64,000 nucleotides of DNA. It comes from Blastopirellula sediminis. GTDB lineage: Bacteria > Planctomycetota > Planctomycetia > Pirellulales > Pirellulaceae. The position numbers were made by a program, and so were the translations under genes. The notes beneath the pieces were generated by a model that was not told where the DNA came from, ran no database searches, and saw only the letters and a program-made list of their open reading frames with translations. Below are positions 46,896 through 56,391 of this stretch, one piece after another. The stretch lies in contig NZ_JAJKFT010000002.1 of the NCBI RefSeq assembly GCF_020966755.1, positions 124,001 to 188,000 of the forward strand, written 5' to 3'. How positions within the stretch are numbered: position 1 is the stretch's first letter; each line of letters begins with the position of its first letter.

Positions 46896-48506
46896 GTGGC
46901 GAGCGTCGTTCAACCCAAGAGCCCCGTGCTCACCGAAGGATTCGACCTGGTTCAGTTTCTGCTCGAGGAGCAGCAAGATCTGACGGCGGTCGAACGGTTT
47001 TCGCAGCGTCACGCCGACATCTCGTCGCCGCTGATGGCGCCGATGTATCGCGAACTCTTGCCGGCCGAAGCGCCTCGGCCCGGCGAGCAATATGCGTTTG
47101 AAGTCGATCTGGACGCTTGCTCCGGCTGCAAAGCGTGCGTCGTCGCGTGTCACAATCGAAACGGCCTGGAGCCGGAAGAGACGTGGCGGAGCGTCGGACT
47201 GCTGCAAGGGGAAGGGGAGTGCGCCACTGTTCAACATGTGACGACCGCGTGTCATCACTGCGCGGATCCGGGCTGCTTGCGCGGCTGCCCGGTACGCGCT
47301 TATGAAAAAGATCCGGTCACCGGAATCGTGGTCCATTTGGACGATCAATGCATCGGCTGCAAGTATTGCACGATGATGTGCCCCTACGACGTGCCGCAAT
47401 ATAGCGAAGCGAAAGGGATCGTCCGCAAGTGCGACATGTGCCGGCAACGGCTGGATGTCGGCGAAGCCCCCGCTTGCGTGCAGGCATGTCCGAATCAAGC
47501 GATCCGGATCACGCTGGTTCGCCAGGACGAAGCTCGCACCGCCGGCGCGAATGGGGAATTCCTCGACGGCGCCGCTCATCCTTCGACCACCAATCCGACC
47601 ACCCAATTCGTCGGTTCGACGCGCAAGATCAAACTCGCCTCCGGCGATCAATTCTCGATTCGGCAAAACCATGGGCATCTGCCGCTGGTCGCGCTGCTGG
47701 TCTTTACGCAGTTGTCGGTCGGCGCGGCGCTGGCCGGCTGTTTGTGGGAAGCGCATCGACTCGCGCTGTTCCTGATTGCGACCGGGTTCTGTGCAATTGG
47801 ACTGGCCGCATCCGGCGCCCACTTGGGACGACCGTTCTATGGCTACCGCGTCTTCCTGGGGCTGAGAACTTCGTGGCTCAGCCGCGAAGCGATCATCTTC
47901 GGCAAGTACTTCCCGGCGATTGCACTTGCCACGGCGTCGTTCTGGTTCCAGATGTACACCCCGATCGGTTTGCTGCTGGGCTGGGCCGGCGTTGCGGTCG
48001 GTCTGCTGGGGGTCTTTTGCAGCATCATGATTTATGTCGCGACCCGTCGTCCGGTCTGGGGACCGATCTGGACCGGCGAGCGGTTTGGGGGAACCGTGGT
48101 GTTGCTTGGCGCTGCGGCGGCCATGGCTGCCGACAGCGGCGAGCGACTGCTGGTGGTTCCGATCGCAATCGCGGTGATTGCGCTGACGGCGACGCGGGCT
48201 CTCTTGGAATACCGTTTCGCCGCCAAGGCCGACGACGACTTCGCCAATCCCTTTACTCGCACCAAGTATCTGCAGAGTCATTCGTTGCTGGCGCTGGTGC
48301 GAGCGCGAAACGTGCTGTGGGGACTTGGGGGCGTTCTCTTTCCGATCGCTTGGATGCTCGAAAATCACCAGGTTCCCTCGATCATCATCGCGGCGACCGG
48401 CTTCTTGTTGCTGACGGGGGCCGAACTGCTCGATCGCTTCGTCTATTTCGCATCAGAATCGACGCCCAGCATGCCTGGGGTCGCCCGTTCGGGAGAACAC
48501 GGATGA
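46896..48506 (+). CDS. Fused DmsB-type ferredoxin and DmsC-type membrane anchor
   Basis: A 536-aa protein. Residues about 60-235 are a DmsB-like ferredoxin with 16 Cys in four sets ([45 protein letters not shown]...CVQACP), enough for four [4Fe-4S] clusters. Residues about 265-530 have about eight membrane helices of the DmsC/NrfD-like anchor ([38 protein letters not shown]). This fusion would pass electrons from quinol to the NasA-type reductase encoded next, with the stop overlapping its start by 4 bases. It starts at GTG with an AAGGGA site. Such subunits are normally separate. Confidence 0.9.
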   Translation: MASVVQPKSPVLTEGFDLVQFLLEEQQDLTAVERFSQRHADISSPLMAPMYRELLPAEAPRPGEQYAFEVDLDACSGCKACVVACHNRNGLEPEETWRSVGLLQGEGECATVQHVTTACHHCADPGCLRGCPVRAYEKDPVTGIVVHLDDQCIGCKYCTMMCPYDVPQYSEAKGIVRKCDMCRQRLDVGEAPACVQACPNQAIRITLVRQDEARTAGANGEFLDGAAHPSTTNPTTQFVGSTRKIKLASGDQFSIRQNHGHLPLVALLVFTQLSVGAALAGCLWEAHRLALFLIATGFCAIGLAASGAHLGRPFYGYRVFLGLRTSWLSREAIIFGKYFPAIALATASFWFQMYTPIGLLLGWAGVAVGLLGVFCSIMIYVATRRPVWGPIWTGERFGGTVVLLGAAAAMAADSGERLLVVPIAIAVIALTATRALLEYRFAAKADDDFANPFTRTKYLQSHSLLALVRARNVLWGLGGVLFPIAWMLENHQVPSIIIAATGFLLLTGAELLDRFVYFASESTPSMPGVARSGEHG

Positions 48507-50746
48507 GCATCACGACCGATAACAAGCTGATCGCCAAGTCGGGCCCACTGAAATTGGTGGGAGACATGATCTTGGCCCGCGACGGTCATTTGACTCGCGA
48601 GCTGCTGCTGGAACCGGCCAAGTTCGGGCTCGGCAAAACGCGCGAAGCGGAATCGCCCGACGCGACCACCACCGCGGTCTGCGGATTCTGCTCGACCGGG
48701 TGCGGACTCGAAATCCATTTGAAAGAAGGTCGCGCCGTCACGTTGACCCCGGCGACTGATTGGCCGGTCAACCTGGGAATGGCCTGTCCCAAGGGTTGGG
48801 AAGCGCTAACGGTCCTCAACTCGCCTGACCGCGCGACGCGCCCGCTGAAGAAGAATGCGAACGGAAAACTGGAGCCAACCAGCTGGGACGACGCCCTCAA
48901 GACGTTCTGCGATCAGCTGAAGGGAGTGCAGTCGCGGCATGGCAATGACTCCGTCGCGTTTTTGAGCACCGGGCAGATCGCCACCGAAGAGATGGCGTTT
49001 CTTGGCTCGCTTGCCAAGTTTGGAATGGGGATGTTGCACGGCGACGGGAATACCCGCCAGTGCATGGCGACCGCCGCGACCGCTTACAAAGAGTCATTCG
49101 GCTTCGATGCGCCGCCGTTCTCCTACGCCGACTTCGAAGAGTCCGATACGCTCGTCTTCATCGGTTCGAACCTTTGCATCGCGCATCCGATCCTGTGGGA
49201 ACGGGTGCTCCGTAATCCGCACAAGCCGGAAATCATCGTCATCGACCCACGGTTGACCGAAACGGCCCAAGCGGCGACGACCCACCTGCAGATCCAGCCG
49301 AAGTCGGACCTGACGCTCCTTTACACGGTCGCCAACCTGCTGATCCAGAACGATTGGATCGATCGCGACTTTATCGCGCAGCATACGAATCACTTCGACG
49401 AGTTCGCGCAGCATGTCGCCGCCTACACGCTGGAGCGAGCGGTCGAGCGAACCGGTCTGCCGGAGCAAACGATCATCGACTTCGCCGAGAAGATCCATCG
49501 CGGCGAGCGAGTCTCGTTCTGGTGGACGATGGGAGTCAATCAGAGCCACGAAGGGGTGCGCACCGCGCAGGCGATGATCAACTTGGCGCTGATGACCGGC
49601 AACATCGGACGACCAGGAACGGGCGCCAATTCGGTCACCGGGCAGTGCAACGCGATGGGCTCGCGACTCTTCAGCAACACGACCAATCTGCTCGGTGGGC
49701 ACAGCTTCACCAATCCAGCCGATCGGCAAAAGGTGGCCGACATCCTGGAGATCCCGGTCGAACGGATCCCGACCGAAAACAGCTGGGCCTACGATCAAAT
49801 CATCGAAGGGATCAAAGAAGACAAAGTCAAAGGGCTGTGGGTAATCGCCACCAACCCGGCTCACTCTTGGATTCACCAGAACGGCCTGCACGAGATTCTG
49901 CAGAAGCTGGAGTTTCTGGTGGTTCAGGACATGTACACGACGACCGAGACCGCGCAGTTGGCCGACCTGGTTCTGCCGGCGGCCGGTTGGGGAGAAAAAG
50001 AAGGCTCGTTCATTAACTCGGAGCGACGGTTTGGCCTGCACAAGAAGGTCTCGCCGGCGCCGGGGGAAGCGCTCGCCGACTTCCAGATCTTCCGCGCGAT
50101 CGCCGGCTATTGGGGCTGCGGCGACATGTTCAGCAAGTGGACGGCGCCGGAGCGGGTCTTCGAGACGATGCAGCAGCTCTCGCAAGGCCAGCCGTGCGAC
50201 ATTAGCGGCATCGGCGGCTATCAGGACCTCGACGATCGTCGCGGCGTCCAGTGGCCGTTTGCGGCCGGTGAAACCGACATCGCGTCGGAGCGGCGGCTCT
50301 TCGCCGATGGGCAGTTCTTTCACGCCGATCAGAAGGCGAAGTTCCGCTTTGAAGAAACGCGGCTTCCGGGCGAAACGGCCAGCGAAGAGTATCCGTTCAC
50401 GCTACTAACCGGTCGCGGCACCGCCGCCCAATGGCATACGCAGACGCGGACCGCCAAGAGCGGCGTGCTGCGAAAGCTTTATCCCAACATGCTGCAAGTC
50501 GACCTGCACCCGGCCGACGCGAAAGAGTTGGGGATCGCGCCGCATGAAGAGATCTTCGTCGAATCGAAGCGGGGCGTCATCAAGGCGCACGCCAATCTGA
50601 CCGCCGCGGTGCAGCGCGGGCACGTCTTCATGCCGATGCACTGGGAAACGGTCAATCAACTGACCTTCGCCGAGTTCGATCCCTACTCGCGGCAGCCATC
50701 CTACAAAAATGCCGCCGTGCGCTTACGCCGGCGGCAGGATGGTTAG
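48503..50746 (+). CDS. nasA: Assimilatory-type nitrate reductase catalytic subunit (NasA/NarB-like)
   Basis: A 747-aa molybdopterin oxidoreductase. The N-terminal [4Fe-4S] site is C60, C63, C67 and C95 ([20 protein letters not shown]). The Mo-ligand position is Cys187 in NTRQCMATA, as in NarB/NasA/NapA rather than the Ser or SeCys of others. Cofactor-binding strands include [41 protein letters not shown] and the C-terminal [17 protein letters not shown]. It lacks a flavin or Tat signal, so it is probably cytoplasmic. The ATG at 48503 (ATGA overlap with the previous gene) is the correct start; a longer open frame running back to 47429 is a frame artefact. Confidence 0.94.
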   Translation: MSITTDNKLIAKSGPLKLVGDMILARDGHLTRELLLEPAKFGLGKTREAESPDATTTAVCGFCSTGCGLEIHLKEGRAVTLTPATDWPVNLGMACPKGWEALTVLNSPDRATRPLKKNANGKLEPTSWDDALKTFCDQLKGVQSRHGNDSVAFLSTGQIATEEMAFLGSLAKFGMGMLHGDGNTRQCMATAATAYKESFGFDAPPFSYADFEESDTLVFIGSNLCIAHPILWERVLRNPHKPEIIVIDPRLTETAQAATTHLQIQPKSDLTLLYTVANLLIQNDWIDRDFIAQHTNHFDEFAQHVAAYTLERAVERTGLPEQTIIDFAEKIHRGERVSFWWTMGVNQSHEGVRTAQAMINLALMTGNIGRPGTGANSVTGQCNAMGSRLFSNTTNLLGGHSFTNPADRQKVADILEIPVERIPTENSWAYDQIIEGIKEDKVKGLWVIATNPAHSWIHQNGLHEILQKLEFLVVQDMYTTTETAQLADLVLPAAGWGEKEGSFINSERRFGLHKKVSPAPGEALADFQIFRAIAGYWGCGDMFSKWTAPERVFETMQQLSQGQPCDISGIGGYQDLDDRRGVQWPFAAGETDIASERRLFADGQFFHADQKAKFRFEETRLPGETASEEYPFTLLTGRGTAAQWHTQTRTAKSGVLRKLYPNMLQVDLHPADAKELGIAPHEEIFVESKRGVIKAHANLTAAVQRGHVFMPMHWETVNQLTFAEFDPYSRQPSYKNAAVRLRRRQDG

Positions 50747-50753
50747 ACCTGTT

Positions 50754-50874
50754 GTAGGTTGGGTGCAGCGAAATGAAACCCAACAATGCGGACGCAAGTG
50801 GAAGGTGGGTTACGTAAGCGAGTAACGACTCTGCGCGAAACTGCTTTGGATCGCGCTTACTCCACCCACGCTAC
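50754..50874. repeat. Intergenic repeat element, family B, copy 2
   Basis: A 121-bp element bounded by GTAGGTTGGG and CCACCCACGCTAC. It is the reverse-complement counterpart of 17530-17651, sharing GGTTGGGTGCAGCG, GAAACCCAACAAT and AAGGTGGGTT. It fills the space between nasA and the converging disordered-protein gene and may end both transcripts. Confidence 0.85.
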
Positions 50875-50895
50875 AATCTCGGCGTGCGACAAGCG

Positions 50896-52194
50896 TTAGT
50901 TGTTCGCCGCAGGGCGTCGTCCGCCTCCACGTCGACGACGTCCGCCGCCACCACCGCCGCCGCTGCGACGTTCTACGTGCGCCGGCGCCGTCTTGTGGCG
51001 TTCGATGTTCATGTCGACGATCGAGGTCACCGCGTCGAGCCACGACGGGATGTTGCGATGACGACGCAGGTCTTGGTCGTCTTCGTCGTCGTAGACATCA
51101 TCCAGCGACGCGTCTTCGTCGTCCGGGAAGTCGACGTCGGTCAGTTCGCGTTCGCGCTTCGGCGCTGGCGATTCGGAGGAGGACTTGCGAGCTTCGCCTT
51201 CGTCCGCCTTGCGGCTGCGACGGCGACGACGGCGGCGACGCGGGGCGCCGCTCGATTCCGAGCCTTCTTCCCCTTCGGCCGCTTCTTTGTCGCCGGCTTC
51301 TTTCGCGGCCGGTTCCAGTTCGGCGGAGACTTCCAGCGCTTCGGACGAGTCTTCGTCGCTCGCGTCTTCTTCGGCGGTCGTTTCGCCGCGGCTGTCGCGA
51401 CGACGTCCGCGACGGCGACGTCGACGACGGCGCGGAGCGCCCGATTCGTCGGACGCTTCTTCGCGAGCGACCGGAGCTTCGTCGTCTTCTTCGTCGATCG
51501 GCTCCGGTTCGTCCTGGATGTCTTCGATCAGGTCGTAATCGCCGGTGTCGAAGAAGATCTCGTCGCCGGGGATCAAATTGCGAGTCGGTTCCGGAGTCGG
51601 CTCTTCCGATTTCTTCGAGCTCGAATCGATCTGAATGAAGAGGCTGGCGGCCCGCTTTTCGGTTTCGGGCGAATCTTCCTGCTCGCTGAACAAGCTGCGA
51701 GCGGTCGACTCGGCGCGGGTCGGCGGCGCCTTCTTGGTCAGCTCTTCTTCGATCGGGCTCGGCTTCGCCGGCTTAGGGGCCTCCACGACCGGCGGTTTCG
51801 GGGCGGGCGGCGTCGGGGCCGGAGCTTCCGCCGCCGGTTCCGACTTGCCGAACAGGCGTTCGACCGGCAGTCCGAGCGACTGAGCCAGGCCGGCCCAATG
51901 ACGCTTGGTCGGCGGAGCTGCGACGACCGGTTCAGCCGGGGCCGCTTCTTCTTCCGCCGGTTCTTCGGCGACCGGTTCCACAGCCGGCGGAACTTCTTCC
52001 GCCACGGTTTCCGAGATTTCGACCGTTTCCGAAGTTTCGACGACTTCTACGATCTCGGCCGACGGTTCCGAAATTTCCTGCGTTTGTTCTTCCACCGGAG
52101 CTTCGCTCGACGGTTCTTCGTTCAGATTTTCAGCAGGCGCGGCGCCCAGGGCCGCTGCCAGCGACGCCCAGTGGCTCTTTTTGGGTTGAGTCAT
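50896..52194 (-). CDS. Intrinsically disordered Arg-rich protein with paired motifs
   Basis: A 432-aa protein, almost entirely Glu/Ala/Pro/Arg low-complexity. Two short similar motifs, KSHWASLAAALG (7-18 region) and KRHWAGLAQSLG (98-109 region), stand out. Two near-identical basic blocks start SGAPRRRRRRRRGRRR (251-266) and SGAPRRRRRRRRSRK (315-329). A short ordered-looking segment follows near residue 380, RHRNIPSWLDAVTSIVDMNI, and a Gly/Arg tail ends the protein. Arg-Gly and Arg-rich tracts suggest nucleic-acid binding, as in RNase E-like scaffolds, but no catalytic domain exists. It is encoded alone opposite nasA. Confidence 0.75.
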   Translation of the reverse strand: MTQPKKSHWASLAAALGAAPAENLNEEPSSEAPVEEQTQEISEPSAEIVEVVETSETVEISETVAEEVPPAVEPVAEEPAEEEAAPAEPVVAAPPTKRHWAGLAQSLGLPVERLFGKSEPAAEAPAPTPPAPKPPVVEAPKPAKPSPIEEELTKKAPPTRAESTARSLFSEQEDSPETEKRAASLFIQIDSSSKKSEEPTPEPTRNLIPGDEIFFDTGDYDLIEDIQDEPEPIDEEDDEAPVAREEASDESGAPRRRRRRRRGRRRDSRGETTAEEDASDEDSSEALEVSAELEPAAKEAGDKEAAEGEEGSESSGAPRRRRRRRRSRKADEGEARKSSSESPAPKRERELTDVDFPDDEDASLDDVYDDEDDQDLRRHRNIPSWLDAVTSIVDMNIERHKTAPAHVERRSGGGGGGGRRRRGGGRRPAANN

Positions 52195-52502
52195 AAACCT
52201 AATAACGACAGTAAGTTAGTTTCGTGTGCAGCTCGACGCGGTCGAACTTGGCGACTGCGGAGCAGGCCGAATCTCTACGGTGAAGTTCGGCGTTTCACCC
52301 GGTCTGCATGCAACTTTGTCTAGTAAACGCGCAAGTATATCGGCGCCATCATGATTTGTGAAGTCATGATACTGGGCAGAGTTACGTCCAACGGAACAAA
52401 CCGAACCCACATCGAGAGACTTGAAAATGGAGCGAGCCGCCGCAGATCTAGACGCGTTCTAGACCGGCGGCGGCTCGACTCCTCCCCTCGAAATGACTCG
52501 TT
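52195..52502. terminator. 308-bp spacer with a long terminator hairpin
   Basis: A long stem at 52434-52476 has GAGCCGCCG pairing with CGGCGGCTC, continued by TCTAGA/TCTAGA around a CGCGT loop. It lies just after the barrel-protein stop and on that strand is followed by a T-rich run. The rest of the spacer holds the promoter of the disordered-protein gene; no other feature was seen. Confidence 0.65.
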
Positions 52503-53732
52503 TTACTGGCGACGGAGGATGAAGTCGCCGTTGTTGGCCACGTTAAACAGCGGCCGATAGTAGCTCGTGCTGCCGCACTTCGACCCGCTGAACGGGTACC
52601 AGACCAGGTTGATCCCAATATTCCAGGCTTCTTCCTCGTTGCGAGTCCGGTCGTCCTGGGCGTCGGGCAGCAGGAAGGTGAAGCCCGAATCCAAGGCCAG
52701 GCACTGGGTCAGCGGCAAGTGAGCGTCGGCGCCCAAGATCCCTTGGCTGTCGCCGGTCCAACCGCCGAACAGCCGGAACGATTTGCCGCAATTATCCAGG
52801 CGATGCCGCCAGAAGAAGGTGTACAAGTTGGTGGCGCCGACCGTTTCGTCGACGTCGATATTGACGTCGGCCGTGCCCGGAACGGTAATCGTGGTGCTGC
52901 CGGAACCTTCCTTGTCGCTGGCCGAGAACTGGAAGCCGATCTCGTTGCAGCCCGGGAAAACCCAGCTCAGCTGACCGCGGACCTGGCTCACTTCGACGTC
53001 ATAGTACCACTGATCTTTGAGGTGATCGAAGACGACGCCGCCTTGCCAACCCCAGTCGACGCGGCGGAACAAACCGACCGTGAAGAAGGTCTGATCGCGG
53101 GTCGATTCGGTAAAGCTGGCGCCATACAGGTTGGCGTTCGAGCCGGACATGCCGATCTGGAAGCCAAGGCCCGACTTCGGGAGAAAGCCGATCGGCATCC
53201 CCCAGTTGAACCCATAGTTATAGCCGAAGCTGCCGTCCATGCCGCGGTTCAGGCCATTCTTGAAGCCTTGAACGCCGGCGTTGACCGAAAAGTCGTCCCA
53301 GTTCAGCTTAAAGCAGAGCGGGATGCAGGTCATGCAGCAGGTGTCGCACTGACCGCAGCCGCCGCAGGTTGGGCCGCAATCGCCGGTTCCGCAGCTGTCG
53401 CAGCCGCCGCCGTGCACGTGGCCAGGGTGCATTCCTTCTTCGACGATCATGCCTCCTTCGTCCATGTATTGGACGCCGGGCTCGACCATCTCCACGCTCG
53501 GCTGAGCGTCTAGCACCGAGTAGTCGACCTGTTCGACTTCGGTGTTGGTTTCGATCTGAGTCGCGATGCGACTCGCTTTGGCGGCACGTTGCCGAGCTTG
53601 ATAGATGCGGTCCTGCGAGGTGGGAAAGAGTCGACCAACTCGCGGCTCTTGGGTCTGAGCGTAACCGGCGGTAGTGAGCATGCTGGCCATCACAAGGACA
53701 GCAGCTAGCGCCATGCGGGTAGAAAACAACAT
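52503..53732 (-). CDS. Cys-rich exported protein with DUF6666-like beta-barrel
   Basis: A 409-aa exported protein with a signal peptide (about 1-26, ending AGYAQTQ). Residues about 110-145 are Cys/Gly-rich (CDSCGTGDCGPTCGGCGQCD then TCCMTC), a possible disulfide or metal-binding module. The C-terminal 260 residues alternate like an outer-membrane beta-barrel (FSVNAGVQGFKNGLNRGMDG, FQIGMSGSNANLYGASF, WGWQGGVVFDHLKDQWYYDV) and match the DUF6666 family of planctomycetes. It is probably a cell-surface or wall protein. The ATG at 53732 follows AAGGA by 8 bases. It is divergent from another Cys-rich exported protein. Confidence 0.78.
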   Translation of the reverse strand: MLFSTRMALAAVLVMASMLTTAGYAQTQEPRVGRLFPTSQDRIYQARQRAAKASRIATQIETNTEVEQVDYSVLDAQPSVEMVEPGVQYMDEGGMIVEEGMHPGHVHGGGCDSCGTGDCGPTCGGCGQCDTCCMTCIPLCFKLNWDDFSVNAGVQGFKNGLNRGMDGSFGYNYGFNWGMPIGFLPKSGLGFQIGMSGSNANLYGASFTESTRDQTFFTVGLFRRVDWGWQGGVVFDHLKDQWYYDVEVSQVRGQLSWVFPGCNEIGFQFSASDKEGSGSTTITVPGTADVNIDVDETVGATNLYTFFWRHRLDNCGKSFRLFGGWTGDSQGILGADAHLPLTQCLALDSGFTFLLPDAQDDRTRNEEEAWNIGINLVWYPFSGSKCGSTSYYRPLFNVANNGDFILRRQ

Positions 53733-54041
53733 TACTAGATTTCCTTCATTCCGGGGGGGGACGGATGGAGCGGTGAAATCTTCCGCTTCCACCGATGTAA
53801 TCGTCACGACCGTTAAGCGACCTGAAGGAAAAGTCGGGATAATCGAAAAAGTTTTTCCAGATTGACGCGTGTGGAAATGGGTTAAATGGCGGGCTGTGGT
53901 TGAGATTGGCGGTTGTTCGGAAAGTTCTGCTTTTTTGCATCGTGCGGGTTCGATTAACTATTCCGGCGATCGAATATCTCGCCTGGATCGTTCATGAACG
54001 CCTGACCCAGGGCGGACGCATCAGTGAAGGAAGAAAGAACA
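53733..54041. promoter_or_regulatory. 309-bp divergent promoter region of two Cys-rich exported proteins
   Basis: This separates the leftward barrel gene from the rightward Cys-rich gene. It is AT-richer than its surroundings and should hold both promoters. No clear sigma-54 or box motif was recognised; an AAGGAAG ribosome site lies at its right end. Confidence 0.4.
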
Positions 54042-54662
54042 ATGGTCAAAAACTTGGTTTGCGGAGCGATTGTCGCCTGCCTGCTAGCGGTTAACGTGGC
54101 GTCGGCTCAGAGCTGCGGATGCTCCGCTCCTGAACCTTCGTGCGGTTGCTCTTCGTGCCAGCACCACACGTGTTGCGACCCTTGTTGTTGCAACCCGCTT
54201 GGAACCGCGCTGAAGAATCTCGGCTGCGGAATCAAGACGGGGCTGTGTCATATCAAGGGTGGCGTCGAGCGGCTGCTCTGCCCGATTCGTTACAACGGTT
54301 GCTGCCATAGCTGCGGCGGTTGTGGAAGCAGCGTCGGCTGCGGCGATTGCGTTTCGTGCGGCGCCGGGGTTCCGCCGGTCAGCCACTACGGTTCGCCGAT
54401 GATCGAAGACGCTCCGGTCTGGAACGGCAAGGGCGCCCCGACTCCTCCGACCCCGCACGTTGACGAACCGACCTCGGTCGTGCCGGAACCGGCTCGTTTC
54501 CAACCGCCGGGAAGCTGGAAGTCGGCTCAGGTTGGCGACGTCAAACCGGCCGGCAAGCAAAACTTGTACTACAGCAAAGTCATTGCTGAGAAGAGCGGCG
54601 TGTCGCGGGTCAGCCACACGACGAAATCGGGCGTCTACTTTGCGGCGCCCAAATCGAAGTAA
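54042..54662 (+). CDS. Small Cys-rich exported protein
   Basis: A 206-aa protein with a signal peptide (about 1-23, ending ASAQS). The mature N-terminal 100 residues are packed with Cys in CxC and CxxC patterns (CGCSAPEPSCGCSSCQHHTC then CDPCCCNPLG; CCHSCGGCGSSVGCGDC). A Pro/Thr-rich linker and a basic C-terminus follow. Planctomycete walls are known to be proteinaceous and Cys-rich, so a disulfide-linked surface protein is a reasonable inference. The ATG at 54042 has an AAGGAAG site; the GTG at 54024 is rejected. It ends at a strong terminator. Confidence 0.78.
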   Translation: MVKNLVCGAIVACLLAVNVASAQSCGCSAPEPSCGCSSCQHHTCCDPCCCNPLGTALKNLGCGIKTGLCHIKGGVERLLCPIRYNGCCHSCGGCGSSVGCGDCVSCGAGVPPVSHYGSPMIEDAPVWNGKGAPTPPTPHVDEPTSVVPEPARFQPPGSWKSAQVGDVKPAGKQNLYYSKVIAEKSGVSRVSHTTKSGVYFAAPKSK

Positions 54663-54693
54663 TTCCCGTGCTTCGAGAGCTTACCCCACATGC

Positions 54694-54723
54694 AAAACGC
54701 CTCGCATTGCGAGGCGTTTTTTT
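54694..54723 (+). terminator. Intrinsic terminator after the Cys-rich gene
   Basis: AAAACGCCTCGC pairs perfectly with GCGAGGCGTTTT around an ATT loop and is followed by a further T-run at 54721. It is a textbook bidirectional terminator, 31 bases past the stop. Confidence 0.92.
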
Positions 54724-54730
54724 ATGCGCA

Positions 54731-54871
54731 AATACTAGCCCGAGGCGCGAGCCGAGGGAAAGCGTTCGATCATTTTCGCAGAGATCATGTGCGCATCACG
54801 GCCGCAACTGGAGCGGCGTCTCTTTAATGCATCCAAGTCCACTCCCTCGGCTCGCGCCTCGGGCTAGTATT
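54731..54871. repeat. Palindromic repeat element, family A, copy 3
   Basis: A 141-bp element with perfect 29-bp terminal inverted repeats (54731-54759 and 54843-54871), arm AATACTAGCCCGAGGCGCGA then GCCGAGGGA. The core differs from copies 1 and 2 but shares a GCAACTGGA-like block with copy 4. It lies between convergent genes, directly after the terminator. Confidence 0.9.
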
Positions 54872-54902
54872 GGATTGGGCGTCAGAGCGCAGAATGTTGC
54901 TG

Positions 54903-56045
54903 CTACGCGTTCAGCGCTTGATCCAGATCATCGCGCAGATCTTCAAACGCTTCCAGGCCGACCGAGATGCGGATCAGTTCGTCTTTGATGCCGTGGGCCA
55001 GTCGCGCTTCGCGATCGTAGCTCGCGTGCGACATCGAGGCCGGTTGTTCGATCAGCGATTCGACGGCGCCCAAACTGACCGCGAGTTGGAACAAGTGGGT
55101 CGATTCGGCGACGCGCTTCGCTTTGGCGTAGTCACCTTTGACTTCAAAGCTGAGCATCGCCCCGAAGCCCCCCTCCATCTGCCGCGCGGCGATCGCATGG
55201 CCGGGATGGGTATTCAGGCCTGGATAAAGGACCCGAGCGATGCGCGAATCGGCGTCGAGAAATTCGGCGATCTTCTGCGCGGTGCGGCATTGTTCGAGGA
55301 CCCGCAGTTCCAAGGTCTTCAAGCCGCGACTGACCAGGAACGACTCGAACGGCCCCATCACGGCGCCGGTGGCGTTTTGGACGAAGTACAGCCGATCGTA
55401 TAGCATCTTATCTTTGACGATCAGCGCTCCGCCGAGGACGTCGCTGTGCCCGCCGAAGTACTTGGTGGCCGAGTGCATGACGATATCGGCGCCCAGTTCG
55501 AGCGGACGGGTCAAAACCGGCGTCGCAAAGGTGCTGTCGACGCCGAGGAGCAAATGATGCCGCTTGGCGATCTCGGCACAAGCGGCGATGTCGGTGATCG
55601 ACATCTGCGGATTGCCGGGGCTTTCGATCCAGAGCATCTTCGTCTGCGGGGTGATCGCCGCTTCCAAGGCGCCCAGATCGCTCGAGTTGGCCAGCGTCGT
55701 GGTGATTCCCGAGCGATTGCAGATCTTGTGGAGGAGCCGATAGGCGCCGCCGTAGATGTCCGATCCGGCGACGACATGATCGCCGGCTTCGAGCAACATC
55801 ATCGCGCCGTGAATCGCCGCCATCCCGGAAGCGTAGGCGAGGGCGCCGGTTCCGCTTTCCAGCGCGGCGAGCGTCGTCTCCAGGTTCTTCCGGGTCGGAT
55901 TGCCGCTCCGCGAATAGTCGAACTCTCCCCATTCTCCAGCGCCAGGCTGCACGTAGGTGCTGGCGACATGAATCGGCGGCACGACCGCTCCGGTCTGCGG
56001 GTCACGGGCATTGCCGACATGAATCGCCTTGGTACGGAACTGCAT
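54903..56045 (-). CDS. PLP-dependent trans-sulfuration enzyme (cystathionine gamma-synthase/lyase family)
   Basis: A 380-aa Cys/Met-metabolism PLP enzyme. Conserved features are VVPPIHVASTY, the YSRSGNPTRKNLE substrate and cofactor loop, ASGMAAIHGA, DIYGGAYRL, WIESPGNPQM, the Schiff-base lysine in HSATKYFGGHSD, and SLGAVESLIEQPASMSH near the end. It could be cystathionine gamma-synthase, gamma-lyase or beta-lyase; sequence alone does not decide. It begins at ATG 56045. A related paralogue is encoded just upstream on the same strand, separated by a family C repeat. Confidence 0.9.
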   Translation of the reverse strand: MQFRTKAIHVGNARDPQTGAVVPPIHVASTYVQPGAGEWGEFDYSRSGNPTRKNLETTLAALESGTGALAYASGMAAIHGAMMLLEAGDHVVAGSDIYGGAYRLLHKICNRSGITTTLANSSDLGALEAAITPQTKMLWIESPGNPQMSITDIAACAEIAKRHHLLLGVDSTFATPVLTRPLELGADIVMHSATKYFGGHSDVLGGALIVKDKMLYDRLYFVQNATGAVMGPFESFLVSRGLKTLELRVLEQCRTAQKIAEFLDADSRIARVLYPGLNTHPGHAIAARQMEGGFGAMLSFEVKGDYAKAKRVAESTHLFQLAVSLGAVESLIEQPASMSHASYDREARLAHGIKDELIRISVGLEAFEDLRDDLDQALNA

Positions 56046-56148
56046 CGGTCTCTACTTTCTGCTTAGTGGATCGCGAGGAAGAGAAGAATGGAACGCGGAT
56101 GACACGGATGGGCCGCGGTAGGAAACATGGTGAAGATAGAAAGACATT

Positions 56149-56301
56149 GGGTGGCACTGCTGGCTTGTCCAGCAGTGGGTAAGCAGCGAGTGGTTTCCAA
56201 CGAAGGTCGTGTCGTTAAGCACCGCCGTTCGATAACACTAACTGATCCCTAATTACTCACTTGGAGGCCGAACACTGCTGGACAAGCCAGCAGTGCCACC
56301 C
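56149..56301. repeat. Palindromic repeat element, family C, copy 2
   Basis: Perfect 29-bp inverted arms at 56149-56177 and 56273-56301, GGGTGGCACTGCTGGCTTGT continuing to CCAGCAGTG. Each arm is itself a hairpin (CACTGCTGG/CCAGCAGTG). It fills much of the 346-bp gap between the two PLP enzyme genes and would separate their transcripts. Confidence 0.88.
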
Positions 56302-56391
56302 CAGGGAACTCACGCTATTCTTATTCTCTCTTAACCGCGTCTCTGGCCGTGTACTTCCGCGGCCTCCGTGTTCTATCTCTTCGTTCTTCTC

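Noticed and set aside
47429-48502. Open frame continuous with and upstream of nasA, giving a 1105-codon protein
   Set aside because: This part overlaps the DmsB-DmsC fusion gene in another frame and has Arg/Gly-rich shadow composition; the ATGA start at 48503 gives a normal NasA N-terminus.
50884-52323. Plus-strand 479-codon frame opposite the disordered protein
   Set aside because: Composition (Arg/Phe/Val runs) mirrors the sense Glu/Ala/Arg repeats; the sense frame has a proper start and internal motif duplication.
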